From the NCBI GenBank assembly GCA_030825115.1, contig JAPJQL010000028.1, positions 1 to 43,756 on the forward strand: a stretch of DNA of 43,756 bases, read 5' to 3'. Below are positions 1 to 8,670 of this stretch, in pieces (position 1 is the stretch's first letter; each line of letters starts with the position of its first letter). The translations under genes and the position numbers were made by a program. Below the pieces are notes generated by a model. The model ran no database searches. It was not told the DNA's origin and saw only the letters and a list, made by a program, of their open reading frames with translations. Origin of the DNA: Lachnospiraceae bacterium (GTDB lineage: Bacteria; Bacillota; Clostridia; Lachnospirales; Lachnospiraceae).

Positions 1-91
1 TTATTTCTCAAGGAGTTCCGGCTTTGTTAATCATTTCAAGTGTTGAAAACGGGATAGAGATAGGATAGCAGAATTATAATGAGAAAATTAC

Positions 92-133
92 ATCTATAGA
101 GATTGAATATAATATCTATAGATGATATAATGC
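92..133 (+). promoter_or_regulatory. Promoter with duplicated TCTATAGA box (copy 1)
   Basis: A -35-like TTGAAT (103-108) and a perfect -10 TATAAT (126-131) lie 17 bp apart. The box ATCTATAGA occurs twice, about 21 bp apart (92-100 and 114-122), overlapping the promoter, as an operator for a dimeric regulator might. The whole block recurs with only a few changes at 5600-5641. It should drive the surface-protein gene, leaving a leader of about 105 nt. Confidence 0.6.
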
Positions 134-243
134 AACTAAGCGGAATAATCCTGATTTTGATTGTGTACGGAGCCGGGAAGGGGGATGGGGTATATTGGCC
201 ATAGGAGCAGGATTTGTTAAGCAAGTAAAAATGGAGGTATGAT

Positions 244-3200
244 ATGAAAAGTGGTATGAAAAAGATTTACCGGAAAACAGCAATAGCCCTAACCATGAGT
301 TTGCTGATATCTGGTGTGAGTCCTCTCGCCGGACTTGCAAAAATGTATTATGAAACACCGATTGGCAGCGATAATTTGGGAGACTATGATTTGGCAACAT
401 TGCCGGATGCGGAAGTAAAGGTAGATATTGATGACGACAGCAGGGAGCTTACGACAGATGATTTGGAAAATAGAGACGGATATAAAATCAATTTTGGAGT
501 TTCAGTAGATTTTGACTTGTCTGGATTGGCAACTCCGGATGATGCATCGCCTTCTGATTGGGACGAGGATATATGGGAGCGCCAGATTTTGAGTGAGATA
601 TCATTATCGGAATATATATCTGAAGAATCAAAGGATGTAGCAGACATCTTGGGGTTGGATGTAAAGTTGGAAGACGCATCTTATGCACTTTTGGTAACAG
701 CCTCGAAGGCAGCAGATCTGGCACCAGGAGAAACTTATATAGTTAAGATTGGAATTGACGTAGATACTGATAGCGTAACGTCCTATGAAAACGAAAAAAT
801 TACTGGAATCGGGGACGAAATCATCTTGTATATTACGGCCTTGGAAGATAATCCTGGTAAACCGATTGTAGGGAAATATAAGTTTTTTGATGGGGATGAA
901 GATGGGATGCTCGAGGTGAAGGTAAACCACACTTTGAAACTGCCATTTTCGTTTGAAAACGAGTCAATCTTGAAAGTGGATTTTGAACAGGAAAAGTCCA
1001 GCATATATTATGATGTGGAATATAATGGAGACAATAAAGAACTTATTATAAAAGGGAAGAAGGCAAGTTACATCAGAAATTACATAACTTCCAGAGAGGC
1101 TTCACCTGTAAGTATAACGGTTGAGACAGATAAGAGTATTTATACAGGGAAAGAATACATTTATGTTGATTATTTTGACAGTATCCCTGAGTACTGGAGA
1201 TTTGATGATTTGAAACTTCAAAAAGGCAAAACAGTGAATATCCCATTACCGGTTATACAAGGAGCGAAACTTTTGGATTATACAACTATATTGGTTGACT
1301 GGTGGGGTGAAGATGGGAATTATAAAGAGTTTGATAATCCGGATGAAATTTTGGAAGCGAAGTTTTCTAAGGACTACAAATATCTCATTCTTACGGCAAA
1401 ACAAGAGTTGGCGAATATACGTGTCCGTGCACAAATCGTAACGGATGATTATACCTGCTATCGTGTGGCCTCATATAAAGTGTCAACAGGTGGCGAGGAT
1501 TTGGAAGGGATGTATATCCCGGCGCAAAATCCGACTTGGATGGTTGGAGATGCAGGCAGGAACGGAAAGGATTATCCTGGATTGGCAACATGGGATAGTA
1601 ATGCGATATCAGAGGAGGATAAGGAAGCCGTTGTTCAGGTATATTCACGGGTTTATCGGGACGGAAAGTACTTAGGTTATTTTAACTCCAAGAGCTATAG
1701 GGAATTGATGGATTTGAAACGCCTTTTTGTCGAAGAAGGCGAGTATACATTCCAAACGGTATTCAGTAAGGACGATTCACGCCCGGATAAAATACCGGAT
1801 CAATACTGGTCGGAATATAGTGAACCATATCAATATAATCCGCCGGCAAAAAAAGTGTCCACTCCTCAAAACCTTAAGTGGAATGCAGATGGTTCGATGA
1901 CATGGGACAACGTAGCAGAAACTTATGAGTCGCTATCTAACCATCGTTATGTTGGCTTTATATACAGGGTAAACTATGGGGAAGATGGTGATACATACGA
2001 GAGGCTTGCAACATATTTTGTCACCCCTACGAATTATATGGATCCAGTAGATTTAGAACCTGGATATAGTTATGTGTTTAATGTTGTAGCATATGGTGAC
2101 TTGATAAATTACGCCAACAGTGATCCTTCGGATTATAGCGCACCACTTTTAACAGGAACCGTTGTTGAACAGTCGGACAAGCTGATTAATGCACTGAAAG
2201 ATGGCGATGTCAAAGCCAATATTGAAAATACAGAGCTGAGCATTGATGAGAGAGATAATTTAAAGCTTGGAATTCAGACTGATGCGACTGTTGCAGAGAA
2301 TTATGGGGATTTAGAGGAACGCTACAAACAAAGTAAAAAATCCGCAGGCGAAAATGTTGATTTTGAAATTAACGCAGAAGGTGTTGCGGACAAAGACAAA
2401 ATCAAGGTTATTGGAGGGGTTTTAAACGGAGCTGCTGGAGTAGCATTTGAGAAACCATCTGATGAGGTATTGAGCAATACAAACGTGAGCAAATATAGGA
2501 GAAAGTCGGCGATTAATATTTCGTTGACAGGGAATTTAGCTGACGAACTGAAATATCCGGTTCTCATAACAATGCCAGTTCCATCGGGAATCCATCCGGC
2601 AAAACTGATTATTGTACATATCAGACATGATGGTACTCCGGAAATAATCAGACCACGGATTAATGGAGATGGAACGGCGTCCTTTGCAGTGACAACATTC
2701 AGTACATTTTTCTTTGTTGATGAGACTTCGACAGGGAGTAGCAGTTCCGGCGGTTCCGGCGGAGGCGGAGGTGGTTCATCCTCTGGAGTATCATCTTTGG
2801 CAGGAACCACAACCATCGACGCAAAGAAAGGCAGAGTAAATTCTGTAACCGGCATCATCATTGGTACTGGTGATGGCTACAGTAAATGGATTTCTGAAGT
2901 TCCCCAAGGACAGGAAGAGGGCGCGGGTGTTCGCTGGAAACTGCAGTATGCGGACGGAACCTTTGCGACCGGTACTTATCTGATGGATGAGGAGGGAAAT
3001 CTGGTGCAGGATGCGGCAGGCAGCCTGATTGAGCAACCGCTTTGGGAGTTGATTGGCGGTGCATGGTATGCCTTCGGTGCAGATGGATATGCAAAATCCG
3101 GTATGATGTTCGATCCGGCACTCAATGGCTGGTTCTATCTGGATATTAACTCTGGTATGAAGACTGGCTGGCAGCAGATTGAAGAGAAATGGTATTACTT

Positions 3201-3294
3201 TAATCCGATGCCGGATGGTACCCGCGGGAAGATGGCTGTTTCCACGACGGTTGACGGATATACAATCGATGAAAATGGCGTAAGGGTTCAGTAG
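244..3294 (+). CDS. Large secreted cell-wall-binding-repeat surface protein
   Basis: This is a 1016-aa exported protein of unknown function. Residues 1 to about 33 form a signal peptide (basic start, hydrophobic core, AKM-type cleavage region). The long middle is acidic and beta-rich without a recognised enzyme domain. Residues about 538-640 look like a fibronectin type III module. A Gly/Ser linker (about 829-849) leads to a C-terminal tract (about 896-1016) rich in GWFY, GMKTGWQ and KWYYFN motifs typical of choline/cell-wall-binding repeats, which would hold it non-covalently on the envelope. GGAGG lies just before ATG 244; ATG 256 is an alternative start. A terminator follows at 3321. A surface adhesin or envelope protein is the inferred role. 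Confidence 0.8.
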   Translation: MKSGMKKIYRKTAIALTMSLLISGVSPLAGLAKMYYETPIGSDNLGDYDLATLPDAEVKVDIDDDSRELTTDDLENRDGYKINFGVSVDFDLSGLATPDDASPSDWDEDIWERQILSEISLSEYISEESKDVADILGLDVKLEDASYALLVTASKAADLAPGETYIVKIGIDVDTDSVTSYENEKITGIGDEIILYITALEDNPGKPIVGKYKFFDGDEDGMLEVKVNHTLKLPFSFENESILKVDFEQEKSSIYYDVEYNGDNKELIIKGKKASYIRNYITSREASPVSITVETDKSIYTGKEYIYVDYFDSIPEYWRFDDLKLQKGKTVNIPLPVIQGAKLLDYTTILVDWWGEDGNYKEFDNPDEILEAKFSKDYKYLILTAKQELANIRVRAQIVTDDYTCYRVASYKVSTGGEDLEGMYIPAQNPTWMVGDAGRNGKDYPGLATWDSNAISEEDKEAVVQVYSRVYRDGKYLGYFNSKSYRELMDLKRLFVEEGEYTFQTVFSKDDSRPDKIPDQYWSEYSEPYQYNPPAKKVSTPQNLKWNADGSMTWDNVAETYESLSNHRYVGFIYRVNYGEDGDTYERLATYFVTPTNYMDPVDLEPGYSYVFNVVAYGDLINYANSDPSDYSAPLLTGTVVEQSDKLINALKDGDVKANIENTELSIDERDNLKLGIQTDATVAENYGDLEERYKQSKKSAGENVDFEINAEGVADKDKIKVIGGVLNGAAGVAFEKPSDEVLSNTNVSKYRRKSAINISLTGNLADELKYPVLITMPVPSGIHPAKLIIVHIRHDGTPEIIRPRINGDGTASFAVTTFSTFFFVDETSTGSSSSGGSGGGGGGSSSGVSSLAGTTTIDAKKGRVNSVTGIIIGTGDGYSKWISEVPQGQEEGAGVRWKLQYADGTFATGTYLMDEEGNLVQDAAGSLIEQPLWELIGGAWYAFGADGYAKSGMMFDPALNGWFYLDINSGMKTGWQQIEEKWYYFNPMPDGTRGKMAVSTTVDGYTIDENGVRVQ

Positions 3295-3320
3295 CATAAC
3301 AGAATAGAAGCTTAGTCTAT

Positions 3321-3357
3321 CCCCAGGCACATCCCGTGCCTGGGGTATTCTTGCTTT
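3321..3357 (+). terminator. Rho-independent terminator of the surface-protein gene
   Basis: A perfect 10-bp stem (CCCCAGGCAC / GTGCCTGGGG, 3321-3345, loop ATCCC) is followed by a T-rich tract. It lies 26 nt after the surface-protein stop codon and separates that gene from the recombinase. Confidence 0.85.
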
Positions 3358-3536
3358 TCGGAATATGCAAACAAAGAAATGCAAACAAAATCTGAGTAAA
3401 TATGCCGCGATTAAAAGTGAATAACATAGGTATTGATATTACATAAAGTATGTGAAGGTGGATAACCTGTTCCGCATATTATGTTAAAAACGGATGTTTT
3501 AATATGACAGGAAATAAAGAACAGGAGAAAATCTGT

Positions 3537-3659
3537 ATGGGAAACCAGTTGAGAGAGAGGGATATCATGAGACAAATTGCAAAAATGCTGGCAGAAGAAA
3601 ACCTGATTAGCAGCCGGGAACAGCTTACATTTTTATCTGTTCTAAAAGAAGTTGATTAA
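3537..3659 (+). CDS. 40-aa leader protein coupled to the recombinase
   Basis: A short ORF encodes 40 residues, mostly charged and helical (MGNQLRERDIMRQIAKML at the start). AGGAGA lies 8 nt before the ATG, and the TAA stop is 3 nt before the recombinase ATG, which suggests translational coupling. The motif LAEENLISSREQL vaguely recalls the short SHOCT-type helical hairpin seen near recombinases, but this is a weak resemblance. It could be a directionality or accessory factor, or a leader peptide. Its function is not known. Confidence 0.5.
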   Translation: MGNQLRERDIMRQIAKMLAEENLISSREQLTFLSVLKEVD

Positions 3660-3662
3660 ACT

Positions 3663-5513
3663 ATGGCATCTTTACGAGCTGTAATCTATTGTCGCTGCAG
3701 CACCGAGGAGGAAAGCCAGATAGATGCCCTAAAAAAGCAGGTCATTGAGGCTAAGGCCTGTGTCAGTGAAAACGGCTGGGCGCTTGTGGACGAATATGTG
3801 GAGTCGAAAAGCGGAACAACATCCAAGGGGAGGGAGCAGTATACCCGCCTCTTAGATGATATTATGACATCTAAATTTGATATTATTGTCATCAAAAGCC
3901 AGGATCGGTTAATGCGGAATACGAAGGACTGGTATCTCTTTCTGGATCGGATGCAGTCGAATGAAAAGAATCTATATCTGTACTTGGAGAGAAAGTTCTA
4001 TTCTACGGATGATGCCCTCATTACCGGAATCAAAGCGATATTGGCGGAGGAATACAGCCGGGAACTCAGCAGGAAGATTGTAAATGCCCACCGTCACAGG
4101 CAAATGAATGGCGGTAGGGTGATGCTGACAAATCAGGTGTATGGTTACAGGAAGAATCCGGATGGGAGTGTCTCGGTTATAGAAGAGGAGGCGGCAATCA
4201 TCCGCCAGATATTTGAATACTGCGCCGCCGGATACGGAAGCCGGACGATTGCTAACATTCTTCAGGATATGGGAATCCGCAGTAAGAGAGGAAAATACAT
4301 GACGGCTGCCACCGTTGGGCGTATGATCAAGAATCCGATGTATAAGGGGGTTTTTGTCATGAACCGCCAGCATTTTGATTTTGCGACAAAGCGCACTGTC
4401 AAGAATCCGAAGAGCCAGTGGATTTATCAGGAGGGACTGGTTCCGGCTATTGTTGAGGAGGAGCTTTGGGAGCGGGCGAATGCTGCACGAAGGAAACGTG
4501 CTCAGGAAAACCATCAGGATGGAACTTATCCGAGGGGCAGCAATCCGGGAAGATACAGCCTGTCTGGGAAATTGATATGCGGACAATGTGGGAAAATTTA
4601 TTACCGGACCTGGAGGCGAAGTTATGCGAACCCGTCACATATCATTGTGGAGTGGAAGTGCAGTTCTTACATAGAACATGGAAGAAAGGAAGAAGAGGAT
4701 AAGGCCAGAGGCTGCAATCATATCCATTTAGATGAAGAAATCCTTTTTAAACTGTTGGAACAGTTGAGTGCAGATTATTTTCGGCTTAAGGAGGGGGAAC
4801 GGGATGGGATTATTCAGAAAACGGTTCGTTTGTTGGAGAAAGCTTTGGGCCAGAATGATTCCGGACTGAAATTGGCACAGCTTGAGAAAACGGAGGAGGA
4901 AATACGTGAAAAAAAGCAGCGGCTGCTGGATAAGCTATTGGACGGTGTTATTTCTGATGCGGATTACAGCAGAGGAAATATAAGACTTGAGAAAGATTTA
5001 CGAAAGATTGAGGAGGACAGGAGCAGATTACAGGATCAGGACCGGGAGCAGAAAAATCTGGAGCAGCGTTTAACAGAGGTTAAATGGAAATTGGAACATG
5101 GAGGACTGGAAAAAGCAGCAGTGGGGCAAATGTTAAAAGATATTCGATGTATTGTGGTACATGAATGGCAGTTGGAGGTTCAATTTAATCATATAAGCTT
5201 TACAGGGATTCATGATACCGGAAAAGGGGAGGCAACACAGCAGTTCTCCGTGTTTTTGGATTATCCTTATGCTCCGACAACCCTAAGAGGGAGGGTACAG
5301 GATAAGGTACGGATTACAAGGCTGTTACAGGAAAATCCGGGTTTTACGGCGAAAAATCTGGCAGAGCAGATGGATCGGTCACCTGGGATGATATACAGCA
5401 GGTTGAACGAATTGAAACGGGATGGTTATATCCGGTTTCAAGGGAAAGGGGGGCATGGGTGCTGGGAAATTTTGAAAGAGTATACTGAAGATAGGAAAGG
5501 CGAGAGCGGATAG
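3663..5513 (+). CDS. Large serine recombinase with C-terminal winged-helix extension
   Basis: This 616-aa site-specific DNA recombinase belongs to the large serine (resolvase/integrase) class. The N-terminal catalytic domain (about 1-145) has the nucleophile Ser13 in YCRCST and the active-site motif KSQDRLMRN. A recombinase domain follows (about 155-260; YGYRKNPDGS, IANILQDMGI). Next come a zinc ribbon (about 295-360; CGQCG, KCSSY, GCNH) and a coiled coil (about 400-480). Residues about 541-605 (TAKNLAEQMDRSP and following) add a predicted MarR/ArsR-like winged helix not usual for this family. No attachment site could be fixed. It may mobilise this island or rearrange the neighbouring surface-protein locus. 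It is full length with no frameshift. Confidence 0.9.
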   Translation: MASLRAVIYCRCSTEEESQIDALKKQVIEAKACVSENGWALVDEYVESKSGTTSKGREQYTRLLDDIMTSKFDIIVIKSQDRLMRNTKDWYLFLDRMQSNEKNLYLYLERKFYSTDDALITGIKAILAEEYSRELSRKIVNAHRHRQMNGGRVMLTNQVYGYRKNPDGSVSVIEEEAAIIRQIFEYCAAGYGSRTIANILQDMGIRSKRGKYMTAATVGRMIKNPMYKGVFVMNRQHFDFATKRTVKNPKSQWIYQEGLVPAIVEEELWERANAARRKRAQENHQDGTYPRGSNPGRYSLSGKLICGQCGKIYYRTWRRSYANPSHIIVEWKCSSYIEHGRKEEEDKARGCNHIHLDEEILFKLLEQLSADYFRLKEGERDGIIQKTVRLLEKALGQNDSGLKLAQLEKTEEEIREKKQRLLDKLLDGVISDADYSRGNIRLEKDLRKIEEDRSRLQDQDREQKNLEQRLTEVKWKLEHGGLEKAAVGQMLKDIRCIVVHEWQLEVQFNHISFTGIHDTGKGEATQQFSVFLDYPYAPTTLRGRVQDKVRITRLLQENPGFTAKNLAEQMDRSPGMIYSRLNELKRDGYIRFQGKGGHGCWEILKEYTEDRKGESG

Positions 5514-5599
5514 GGGGGATTCGGATTTTATCAAGTTACCTAAATGTTGAGAAAATTATTTCTGCTGTTGGATTTGGTGAGAAAGAATGATGAAAATAT

Positions 5600-5641
5600 A
5601 TTTATAGAGATTGATAATAATATTTATAGATGATATAATGC
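5600..5641 (+). promoter_or_regulatory. Promoter with duplicated TTTATAGA box (copy 2)
   Basis: This is a near-identical second copy of the block at 92-133, with the same spacing: -35 TTGATA (5611-5616), 17-bp spacer, -10 TATAAT (5634-5639), and two ATTTATAGA boxes 21 bp apart. Resemblance continues about 25 bp downstream. No gene starts close behind it, so it may be a relic, or it may transcribe through to the WYL gene. Confidence 0.55.
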
Positions 5642-5829
5642 GGATAAGGGAAACATCCTGACAGAAAAATTCATGTCCGGGAAAGCAGGTCACCTTCCGT
5701 ACCGTGACAATCCAAGAAGAGCAGGAAGAACTCCATGGCAATGATATATCAAAATGATTTATGAAATGGAAAAAACGGCAGATGATATGAATAGGTTCAA
5801 AAATATGTCCTGCTTGTTCGATAAAAACA

Positions 5830-5910
5830 TTGTTTGTAATATCCTGTTATGATATACTTTTTATAGAAAAAATCACAAAAATGACATGTGGTGACATCCT
5901 AAAATGATAT
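5830..5910 (+). promoter_or_regulatory. WYL gene promoter and possible operator repeats
   Basis: TTGTTT (5830-5835) and TATACT (5853-5858) are 17 bp apart. Downstream, TGACAT occurs at 5882-5887 and 5892-5897, with a related ATGATAT at 5904-5910, roughly one helical turn apart. These could be binding sites for autoregulation by the WYL protein; that is inference. Confidence 0.4.
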
Positions 5911-5947
5911 ATTTTATACAAATTATTATGCAAGGGGAATTTGTCAT

Positions 5948-6886
5948 ATGGCTGGAGATAAAAAGACGGCTCGAAAACACGACCGGGTACTTGAGATATA
6001 CACACGCCTGCTCGCTGGTGAGATTATAAGGAAGACAGATCTGGCAAAAGAGTATAGGGTTAGCCCTCGTTCGATACAGAGGGATATTGATTCAGTCCGG
6101 ATTTTTTATTCCGATAGAGCTGCACGCGGAGCGGCAGCCGCAGAAATCATATATGATCGCAAAGAGAAAGGTTTCCGCATTGTTGGCGTTAACACAGACA
6201 CGCTGACGAATGCAGAGATTTTTGCTGTTGCAAAGATCATTCTTGAAAGCCGCTCTCTGAGTAAGATTGAGATGCAAAGAATTATTGATAAGCTGAATAA
6301 GATTTGTCCGCCCGCAGATGACAGGAAGAAAATGACGGACTTAATTTTAAATGAAATTTTTCATTATGTGGAACCGCGCCATGGAAAAAATCTGGTGAAC
6401 ACTATCTGGGAGTTTGGGACAGCGGTATATTCCCACAAAAAGATTCAACTAAAATATAAGAAATCGAATGGAGATATTACGGAGGCTCTGATAAAACCGG
6501 TTGGGATTATGGAGTCTGAGTACTATTTCTATTTGATTGCCTATATAGGTGACAGCGATAAAAAATATCCCGGATATCCGACAATATACCGGGTTGACCG
6601 AATCGAAAGCTATAAGATAACCGAGGATATATTCCATGTTCCATATAAAGACCGGTTTGAGGAGGGGGAGTTTCGGAAACGGGTTACGTTCATGTACGGT
6701 GGGAAATTACATAAAACAAGCTTTGTCTACAAAGGCAGCGATATCAATGCAGTCTTGGATCGATTGCCGACGGCCGAAGCGAGGAAAAATGAAGATGGAA
6801 GCTTTTTGGTGACGGTTGAGGTATATGGGGAAGAGGGGGTGAATATGTGGCTGAGAGGCCAGGATGTTGCAAATGTATTAAATTAG
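5948..6886 (+). CDS. WYL-domain transcriptional regulator
   Basis: This 312-aa DNA-binding regulator has an N-terminal HTH (about 15-60; RKTDLAKEYRVSPRSIQRDI). Its WYL domain (about 140-230; QLKYKKSNGD, YYFYLIAY, YRVDRIESY) is a ligand-sensing domain that often controls phage-defence operons. AAGGGG precedes ATG 5948. The last codons are GTA TTA AAT TAG, and this TAG is supplied by the left end of the adjacent IS element. Without the IS the gene would end AAT TAA at the same residue, 5 bp before the ribosome site of the 520-aa gene now at 8671. It therefore very likely regulates the 8671-12080 genes. Confidence 0.85.
   Translation: MAGDKKTARKHDRVLEIYTRLLAGEIIRKTDLAKEYRVSPRSIQRDIDSVRIFYSDRAARGAAAAEIIYDRKEKGFRIVGVNTDTLTNAEIFAVAKIILESRSLSKIEMQRIIDKLNKICPPADDRKKMTDLILNEIFHYVEPRHGKNLVNTIWEFGTAVYSHKKIQLKYKKSNGDITEALIKPVGIMESEYYFYLIAYIGDSDKKYPGYPTIYRVDRIESYKITEDIFHVPYKDRFEEGEFRKRVTFMYGGKLHKTSFVYKGSDINAVLDRLPTAEARKNEDGSFLVTVEVYGEEGVNMWLRGQDVANVLN
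6872..6882. repeat. Left target-site duplication of the IS
   Basis: AATGTATTAAA lies immediately outside the left terminal repeat and is repeated at 8640-8650 immediately outside the right one. Eleven bases match exactly. It lies at the last codons of the WYL gene. Confidence 0.8.
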
Positions 6887-7024
6887 GTGATTGCGAAACA
6901 GGTTCGCAATCTTGAAGCCAAACAAGGAAGCCACCCTGCGAAGCAGGATAGCCCATAGAAGAGGTGATGTATTCCGATAATGGCGCACTTTAATAAGCCA
7001 TAAGGCTTATGGAGTTGGTAAGTC

Positions 7025-8497
7025 CTATGCAATTAATGATTTTAACGTTCGTATGCATTCATGCTTATGAATCTTATCTGCGAGAATCACACCAATTAAT
7101 TGTGTAATGCCTGCAAAGATCAGGTCGGCGTGAAGTGTTTTCTCATTTTGGGTTTTGCGTCCTGCCAGGCAGAAACAGTCTTTTATGTGATTGATCGACC
7201 GCTCCACGTAGGTTCTGGTTTTGTAAACCTGGTTCCATTCCTCAGTTCCCCGCGGAATACCTGGATAGGCGCGAAGATTTTTCTCTGGATAAGTGTAAAC
7301 CATTCTGCCGGAGGAAGAGGTGGTACATGGATTGTCACATTTACAGACCCGATGATATTTTCCGGAAGAAGGGTCTCTTTCCCAAACAACTTTGGGACAG
7401 ACAAATTTGTATCGGATGACGCCACTTTTAAGCTTACAGGTTCCTTCGTACTTCATTGAAAGAGAAGGATCCTTTAGACAGCAGGGAATCCCATTTTCAT
7501 CAAGCGTATAGTCAGGGTTTTCAAGATGTGCCCTGGCGTTCAAAGGAATATAGGCTTTCCTGAAGTGCCTGCCGGTTCCAAAAGTATCGCCGGAAAGAAG
7601 TTCCTTGTACAGGCGGACCGAATCAAAGGCGGAGTCACCCAGGAAGGTGTCCGGCCGTATCAGAGGATGCGCAGCGAAAAAGTCCTGAAGGGTAGGAACC
7701 AGGAGCCTTGCGTCATGGACGGATTTGTCCTCATCAGGAGAATTGGATTTCTTATCAAAGGTAATTTCGGGATGCTTCTCAAAGAAAGCTTTGTTGTAGA
7801 AATCGATGTGCCGGATGATGCCGAGGCCATTTGTAACAATCCCGATTTTATAGGCGTAGCAGAAATGCCCGTCGATATAGAGCTGCTTGATTTCGGGATT
7901 GGCAGCTGAATGGGAGGGCATGGAAGCATAGGCAGCTTTGTATGGATCATAGGAATCGACAAAGCCTTTGGATTTGGCATAAGCTTTTAACTGTTTAATG
8001 ATGCGGTTGGCGTATTTGGGGTTGTTTTCTTTCACCCATGCTTCTATGCCGGAAGAGTCAAAGATCGTCATATCGGCTTTGGAAGAGTCAATGTCCTGAC
8101 AGATTGGTTCGGTCAGGTCAACAAGGCGGGAAAAGACATCCTCAAGTTCAGGAAGGAAATCCTGCTTGAAGCGTGTGATCTTAGAGGCATCAGGGACTTT
8201 GTCAAAGCCACAGAAGTCTCTGAGATGCCTGGAATAATGAAGAAAAACAAGTAACAGAGAGTCGGTAGGAATAGAAAAAATACGTTGAATAATCAAAGCC
8301 CATAAAAGGGCGAACAAAGGGTATTTGCGGGTTCTGCCCGTAGATGCATAGAAACGCTTCCGGAAGGAAGGCGGGACAATTTCATTCAGGTCAATATGGG
8401 ATTGAAGCAGTGACAGAAAAGCAGGTTTGTCAGATTCATAAATATCCTGGCAATTTGAAAAAATATCTGCCAAAGAAAGCTGATTGTATGGTATCAT
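7025..8497 (-). CDS. DDE transposase of the IS
   Basis: This 490-aa transposase has an N-terminal DUF772-like region (SFRKRFYASTGRTRKYPLFA) and a DDE catalytic core: Asp in MTIFDSSGIEAW, Asp in FLGDSAFDSV, and Glu in RTYVERSINHIK. Such proteins cut and join transposon ends. Start ATG 8497 is preferred because AAAGGAGT lies about 9 nt upstream; the reading frame is open 16 codons further. The gene looks intact, so the IS may still be active. Cysteines in the region CKCDNPC before the last catalytic motif suggest a small zinc knuckle. Confidence 0.88.
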   Translation of the reverse strand: MIPYNQLSLADIFSNCQDIYESDKPAFLSLLQSHIDLNEIVPPSFRKRFYASTGRTRKYPLFALLWALIIQRIFSIPTDSLLLVFLHYSRHLRDFCGFDKVPDASKITRFKQDFLPELEDVFSRLVDLTEPICQDIDSSKADMTIFDSSGIEAWVKENNPKYANRIIKQLKAYAKSKGFVDSYDPYKAAYASMPSHSAANPEIKQLYIDGHFCYAYKIGIVTNGLGIIRHIDFYNKAFFEKHPEITFDKKSNSPDEDKSVHDARLLVPTLQDFFAAHPLIRPDTFLGDSAFDSVRLYKELLSGDTFGTGRHFRKAYIPLNARAHLENPDYTLDENGIPCCLKDPSLSMKYEGTCKLKSGVIRYKFVCPKVVWERDPSSGKYHRVCKCDNPCTTSSSGRMVYTYPEKNLRAYPGIPRGTEEWNQVYKTRTYVERSINHIKDCFCLAGRKTQNEKTLHADLIFAGITQLIGVILADKIHKHECIRTLKSLIA

Positions 8498-8597
8498 ATA
8501 GGTACAACTCCTTTCAGGTGGATATGGTTGATTGTTACTCGACATCTCAATTTTACCAAAAACCTGTGAGGAGTTGTTTTATTTTAGCAAAGAAAAA

Positions 8598-8617
8598 AGC
8601 CCGAATTTATGCGGGCT
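8598..8617 (-). terminator. Terminator guarding the IS from outside transcription
   Basis: AGCCCG (8598-8603) pairs with CGGGCT (8612-8617). Read on the minus strand it is followed by TTTTTT. It lies between the right IS end and the transposase start, so it would stop transcription entering from the right. Confidence 0.6.
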
Positions 8618-8639
8618 GTGACGTTTCGCAAACGCCTAA

Positions 8640-8650
8640 AATGTATTAAA
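8640..8650. repeat. Right target-site duplication of the IS
   Basis: AATGTATTAAA directly follows the right terminal repeat and matches 6872-6882. The next bases (TTAAAG) supply the native WYL stop when the IS is removed. Confidence 0.8.
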
Positions 8651-8670
8651 TTAAAGTGAGGTGAAGAATT

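Larger units (their letters stand above)
5514..5947. other. Gene-free stretch between recombinase and WYL regulator
   Basis: There is no convincing ORF. It holds the second copy of the TCTATAGA-type promoter block (5600-5641), a second promoter before the WYL gene (5830-5858) and spaced TGACAT boxes (5882-5910). The block after the promoter copy (about 5642-5690) still resembles the leader after copy 1 but leads to no surface-protein gene, so a gene may have been lost here. Confidence 0.5.
6883..8639 (-). mobile_element. IS element (IS1182-like) inserted at the WYL stop codon
   Basis: About 1.76 kb, bounded by imperfect inverted repeats: left 6883-6899 (TTAGGTGATTGCGAAAC) and right 8623-8639, whose complement is TTAGGCGTTTGCGAAAC, 15 of 17 matching. 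It carries one transposase gene on the minus strand. The left end also forms a 9-bp hairpin (6889-6911), and hairpins 6993-7010 and 8598-8617 flank the transposase. The family name is inferred from the transposase; the 11-bp duplication is longer than I would expect and should be compared with known relatives. Confidence 0.85.

Noticed and set aside
2322..2861. Open frame of 179 codons on the minus strand
   Set aside because: It lies wholly inside the surface-protein gene, is Pro/Ser-rich from the Gly/Ser linker read backwards and has no ribosome site.
3395..3536. Possible att site or promoter before the recombinase
   Set aside because: No clear repeat, inverted repeat or well-spaced -35/-10 pair was found.
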